From: Semisulcospira habei
Lineage: Eukaryota; Mollusca; Gastropoda; Semisulcospiridae
Assembly: GCA_036245525.1 (NCBI GenBank)
Contig: BTPG01000002.1
Coordinates: 124,597,212 to 124,661,211 of the forward strand
Direction: 5' to 3'
DNA: 64,000 bases
Shown piece after piece: positions 25,501 through 31,500 of this stretch. The stretch's first letter is position 1, and each line of letters opens with the position of its first letter. The notes below the pieces were generated by a model, which was given only the letters and a program-made list of their open reading frames with translations, was not told where the DNA came from and did not search any database. The position numbers and the translations under genes are program-made.

Positions 25501-28500
25501 GAGTTTCCACAGAGTCTCTCGGTCCACGCTGTCAAATGCTTTCTCATAATCCACAAAGTTGACGTACAGCGGGGAGCTCCACTCCAGAGACTGTTCCACG
25601 ATGATGCGGAGAGTGGCGATCTGGTCTGTACATGATCGGTTCTTCCTGAATCCTGCTTGCTGGTCTCTCAGCTGGGGGTCAACGGAGCTCTTCATTCTTT
25701 CTAGGATGATCCTGTTGAAGACCTTTCCTGGTACTGACAGCAAGGTGATTCCTCTGTAGTTGGAACACTTGCTGAGGTCGCCTTTCTTGGGAAGCTTGAT
25801 TAGGTACCCCTCCTTCCAGTCAGCCGGCATCACCTCCTCATCCCAGATCTTTCCAAACAGTGGGTACAGCATCTCAACTGTTGTCTCTAGGTCTGCTTTC
25901 AGAGACTCCGCTGGGATGCCATCTGGCCCTGCTGCTTTGCCATTCTTCAAAAATGCCACTGCTTTTCTGATCTCTTCCCGGCTGGGTCTGTCACAGCTGA
26001 TGGGTAGGTCGGTCTCTGCCGGCTGGATGTCAGGGGGGTCGGGTGGGCTAGGTCTGTTCAGTAACTCTTCAAAATACTCGGCCCATCTGTCGAGTTGGTC
26101 TGCTCTGTCTGCAATAGGCTTGCCTTCTTTGTCTTTTACTGGTCTTTCTGTATGGCCATACTTACCCGACAATCTTCTGGTAATGTCGTAGAGCTGTTTC
26201 ATGTTGCCGCTGCCTGCTGCCTTTTCTGCCTCTGCTGCCAGGCTTTCTGTGTAGGCCCTCTTGTCTGCCCTGATACTCCTCTTCACCTCGCGGTTGGCTT
26301 CCGAGTATTCCCCCTGTGCCCTTACTTTGGCTGCTCTCGTGCGACTGTTGTTGACCGCTGCTTTCTTCTGCTTCCTCGCTTCTATCTTCTTCAAGGTCTG
26401 TGCCGACAGCCAGTCCTTGTGGTGGTGTTTCCTGAACCCTACAGTGTCTTTGCAGGTTGAGTTCAGTGCCTCTCTAACTGCCTTCCACTGCTGCTCTGTG
26501 GTGACCGCCTCCTCTTCATTTACTAGCTCCTGTAGCGCTTGAAACCGGTTGGACAGCACCAGTTTGAACTCTTCTCTAACTCCAGTTTCTCTCAGGAGGC
26601 CTACATTATAGCGCTGTCTTCTTGTTGTCTCTGTGCGGCTTTTCTTTAGCTTGAGCTTCATTCTTAAGGTAAGCAGATGGTGGTCTGAGGCGACATCTGC
26701 TCCCCTCCTCACTCGAACATCTTGAAGGGATCTTCTGAATTTTTTGCTAATGCAGATATGGTCTATTTGGTTCTCTGTTGTATGGTCAGGTGAGACCCAA
26801 GTTGCTTTGTGTATTCTTCTGTGTGGGAAGATGCTGCCTCCAATGACAAGTCGGTTTAGAGCACAAAAGTCTACAAACCTCTCCCCGTTCTCACTCATCT
26901 CCGAGCCTAGTCCCTGTCTCCCCATCACCTCTTCGTATCCGGTGTTGTCCTCCCCTATTTTGGCATTAAAATCGCCCATGACGATGGTGATGTCTCGCTC
27001 CGCACATTTGTCCACGGCACTCTGGAGTCGGTCGTAGAACTCTTGTTTCTCTTCCTCGTCACTGTCATTGGTGGGCGCATAACACTGGATGACGTTCAGC
27101 TTGAGCTTTTTCTTGGTTCTAAAGGCTGCTGTTATAATTCTTGGCCCAAGAGGTTCCCAGCCCATCAGCGCTCTCTGTGCCACTGGTGACAGCATGAGTG
27201 CTACTCCTTCTGTATGGGGGGCATTCTCCTCTTCATGACCTGAATACAGAATCATCTCCCCACTTAACAGCCTTTTCTGGCCAGACTGCGTCCATCTGGC
27301 TTCACTGATGCCTAGCAGGGAAAGGTTGTACTTTTGCATTTCCGCTGCTATCTGGGCGGCCTTGCCGCTCTGGTACATGGTCTTGACGTTCCATGTGCCC
27401 ATGGTTGTATCCCTGGATAGAGAGAGGCGGCTCGGTCCTGTGGCTTCCGAAGACTTCCGGCTTTCACCACAGGACGTCATAAGTCTTCTAGTAGAAGAAC
27501 CTTCCTCCTCCAGGAAAGGAATTACTGTTAGTCTTTTCGTCGGCGTTTTTGTAGCTATTTCCTTTTTTGCAGGGTGGGGAAGCTAACCCCACGCCCAACC
27601 CCCTTACTAGGAGGACCAGGGGTTTTCTGTCGGGGTCACCTTCCCTTAGACCATGTTGGTTCACGGCACCTTATTTCATTTGGTGCACCCCTCTCACGAG
27701 GGACCCCCTATCCACCACCCAGGGGACGCGCCTCAACGCCGTATGGTCCCAGCGCGAGGAGTGTAAAAATTACTGCTCCTGAAATTGGTGCTGTGCGTTG
27801 CCGGTATATTTACAAAGGAGGGTCCATTGTGCTTATCGGGTCCTATGCCGGCTACAAACTTAACCCTGTATGTTTGCCATGATTCAGTGCAATCATGCTC
27901 ACTGCCAGCGTCACCTGCCAGACGTGCATCGACCGTGATAGCTCAGGGATAGTGTTAAGTCCAAACTCGCACTAGCTCATAAGTGGGCGTCCTCCGGCTG
28001 TGGGTGTGAGAGGGTTAATGTATGTTCTTCGGGCGTTATAAACCCTGCACAGAGTAATTTATCCCCCTTGTTCATGCATGCCGCCATCAAAACAGTTTTG
28101 GTAGCTACATGAGCAAGGGGGTTAAAATTTTGTCTTTACAGGGGAGGGTCCATCGTGCTTGTCGGATCGAATGCGGGCTACAGGCCTAGTACGGTACGTT
28201 TGCACCTATAATAATAAATAATAATAATAATACCGTTATTATTTAGGCGCTTTTTATCAATTTTTGGGCAAATCGACTCAAAGCACCGAGAACTGAAACC
28301 CAACACGCACACTCACGTAACAGACACGGATTTACGCCATTTAAGACAAACACAGTACAAGACAGACGAAGGGCCAGTTCAGCTACTGAAGTTACAGAGA
28401 TTTTTGATCGCTTGTATTTGAAATTTGTAAAGTGGCCTGAAATTGGTACCAAAGTGTGGGGGGGGGGGGGAGGGGGTGGGGGGGTGGAAGAACCGGAGTA

Positions 28501-31500
28501 CCCGGAGAAATAACCCCCGACGGTCCGCCCAAATTAATGGTGACACCTCCCCTGCACAACACACAATGACACCAAGTCGGTTGCAGATTAACCTATTTAG
28601 CCCCGACACACTACAGCAGGAGATAGATCAAGTAAGATACTTCAAGGGTAGTGCCAGATTAGCTTGGCGCCATCAGGTGCCAAGCTGATCTGGCACCACC
28701 CCTGAAGTATCCTAGTTGATCGCTCTCCTTCAGCTGGTACACACTCGTTGGGTGATGCCTGCCAAAAATGTGCCTCCAACATTTGGGAAATGTGGTGTTG
28801 GGGTTAGTGGGTTAAAGGCAGCCATTTCACTTCCAGAGCCATACATAATCATGACCAGCCATATGGAGTCTTTGCCAGTCTTGACGGAGGAGTTGTCTTT
28901 CTTGCTGCGATGCCGCTTGCTTTAAGCTATCATGATAGATTTATGTCCTGCTTTTGGTGCCGAAAGTGAAAGAGTTTTAGGGTTTTACAAGGATTTACAG
29001 TAGAACCTGTTTTGAGGATCCTCATTTTTTTTGCAAGACAAAATGTGGCATAATAGACAGGTGCTCTCTCGACCAGAAGCCTGGAAAGGGCAAAAAATGT
29101 CAGTTGTCATTAACTCATTCTGCCCGTGACACACCACAGCAAGATATTGCTCAACCATGATAGTTCAAGGGTGGTGGCAGAATAGCTTGGCGCCTATGGG
29201 CGCCAAGCTATTCTGCCACCACCCTTGAACTATCATGGTCGATCTGTCTCCTGAATTGTAATGCAGTCCTCAGAGGATAACTCCAAAATGAGGGTATTTC
29301 GTACCTTGGGCACAGTGAGTTAAGGACCGTACAGTCAGCTAAATGATGGTTTCTACGGACAGATGATCTCTCTGTAAGCATGGTCGCCCATGATGGTTTC
29401 TACAGACAGATGATCTCTCTGTAAGCATGGTCGCTCATGATGGTTTCTACGGACAGATGATCTCTCTGTAATCATGGTCGCTCATGATGGTTTCTATGGA
29501 CAGATGATCTCTCTGTAAGCATGGTCGCTCATGATGGTTTCTACGGACAGATGATCTCTCTGTAAGCATGGTCGCTCAGTGCAGGTTCTGCTGTACAAGT
29601 CGCTCACCTCACTCAAGTGCTCTTTAGTGCATGCTATTTGCCATGATGTAATCTTGGTTCTTTGCAGGAGAATGATCAACGAGGATAATTCAAGAGTAGT
29701 GCCAGATTAGCTTGGTGTCATCAGGTGCCAAGCTAACCTAGCACTACCCTCGATTATCATGGTCGATCCGTCTCCTGCTGTAGTTTATCAAGGCAAAGAA
29801 GATTAATCCACTGAGTCCTGACATCCTACAGCAAGATGTGTCTCAACCATGATAGTTCATGCCAATATAACAGGCTTTTCGTTAATGCAACATTCTCCGT
29901 ATTTGACAGACAAATTCTGACAGGGATGAGAAAATGGATGGCCGGCCATCCCCGGGACGGACTAATCTTGAGAAAAAATTAACTGATCCCTGCTGCGTTG
30001 CAAGTATGCGACAGACTGTAGAGCGCCTGGGACGGATTTTTGTCATGCAGTCCGTCCCCTTTTAAATCCTAGAGGAAAGCCTGTAATTACAACTATTGAA
30101 CTGACATGGTCGATTTGTACCCCAATGCCTACAAGACCATTGGGCTGGCGTTGGCCTGTGCATGGTTGTGTGCTGGCCAGTGGTGGCCAATATCAACCCA
30201 GTGACCTTACATGCATTGGATTCATAGTCTTCAGAAAACATCTGCAAAGTTTGATACTTTCAAGCTTAGGGCTCAGCGTATTAACCCCTTAACATGTTGG
30301 CAGTGGTTTTAGTCACGATGATCGCTGTAGGACTGAATCATCATGACTAAAAACCGCTACTGGCATGCAAAGGGCTAAGTCCAAACTGTCAATCAGTCTT
30401 GTTTTCTTCTTCTTGTTGTTGCACGTTTATGCATACACTGTACAACTGTATCTTATTCTTCTTTGTCACCTGGCTTTTCCACGTTAATTAAAAAAAATAA
30501 AGTTTAAAGTACTTGTAGTTTTGAGTGCCGCTATCATTCTAGATCAATTGACAGAGAGGAATTGTAGATGATGGGTGAATTGTTTAAAAGCAGTTTTGAT
30601 ATTTATATTACATATGTACAGTTGACCTGTTCTCCCAGTTATTGGTGCATTATGTCACTTTAACAATATTCATGAGGTACACTGTTGGGGCTAACCTTTA
30701 ATCAATGGACATGCAATCAGATTATACCAACACTGTGCATACGTGTACTTTAACTCTCAAACTTACAGAACTAAATAACTTTTATTCTACAAAATGGAAG
30801 TCATTTAGTTCTGGGAGTTTAACAGTTAATTAGTAGTTTAACCCTTTCAGCCCTGACGCACTACAGCAGGAGATGGGTCGACCATGATAATTCAAGGGTA
30901 GTGCCAGATTAGCTTGGCGCATGTCGGCGCCAAGCTAATCTGGCACTGCCCTTGAATTATCATGGTCGATCCATCTCCTTCAACTGGTGCATAATCATTA
31001 GATGATGCCTCCAAAATTTGGGAAATACGGCCATCGGGCTGAATGAGTTAAAATAGTCTAGGTATTGCTGCATTATGTGTGTTTCTTTTAAAAACTTTAT
31101 CCCTCTTTTGCACACACACATTGGGACTGTATATTATTTTTAACTTATTTTTTCAAAATGTTCGGTGCCTATTCAGTGAACAAGACAGCGTCAACTGGAC
31201 CTGCATGAGCAAAGCGGTTGATTATTTTTTTTAATAATTTTCAAGATGATCGGTGCCTACTCAGTGAGCAAGACAGCATTGCTGGGCCTGACGAAAGCCC
31301 TGGCACCGGAACTGGCAGGCATGAACATTCGAGTGAACGGACTGGCGCCAGGAATCATCAAAACCAAGTTCAGCAAAGCGGTGTGTTACACATCACCAGC
31401 CATTTGCAATAAGCGGGGAGCCTCACGAACCCCATAAGCTAGCAGGGGCTCATGACCATATATGCCTCTCGCTCACTCGCTCGCTTTATTAAAATCTGCA

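Noticed and set aside
27574..27882. 102-codon frame over exon 6b as an independent gene
   Set aside because: Its first part is the antisense 5' UTR of the RTE; only the last ~20 codons are DHRS4-like.
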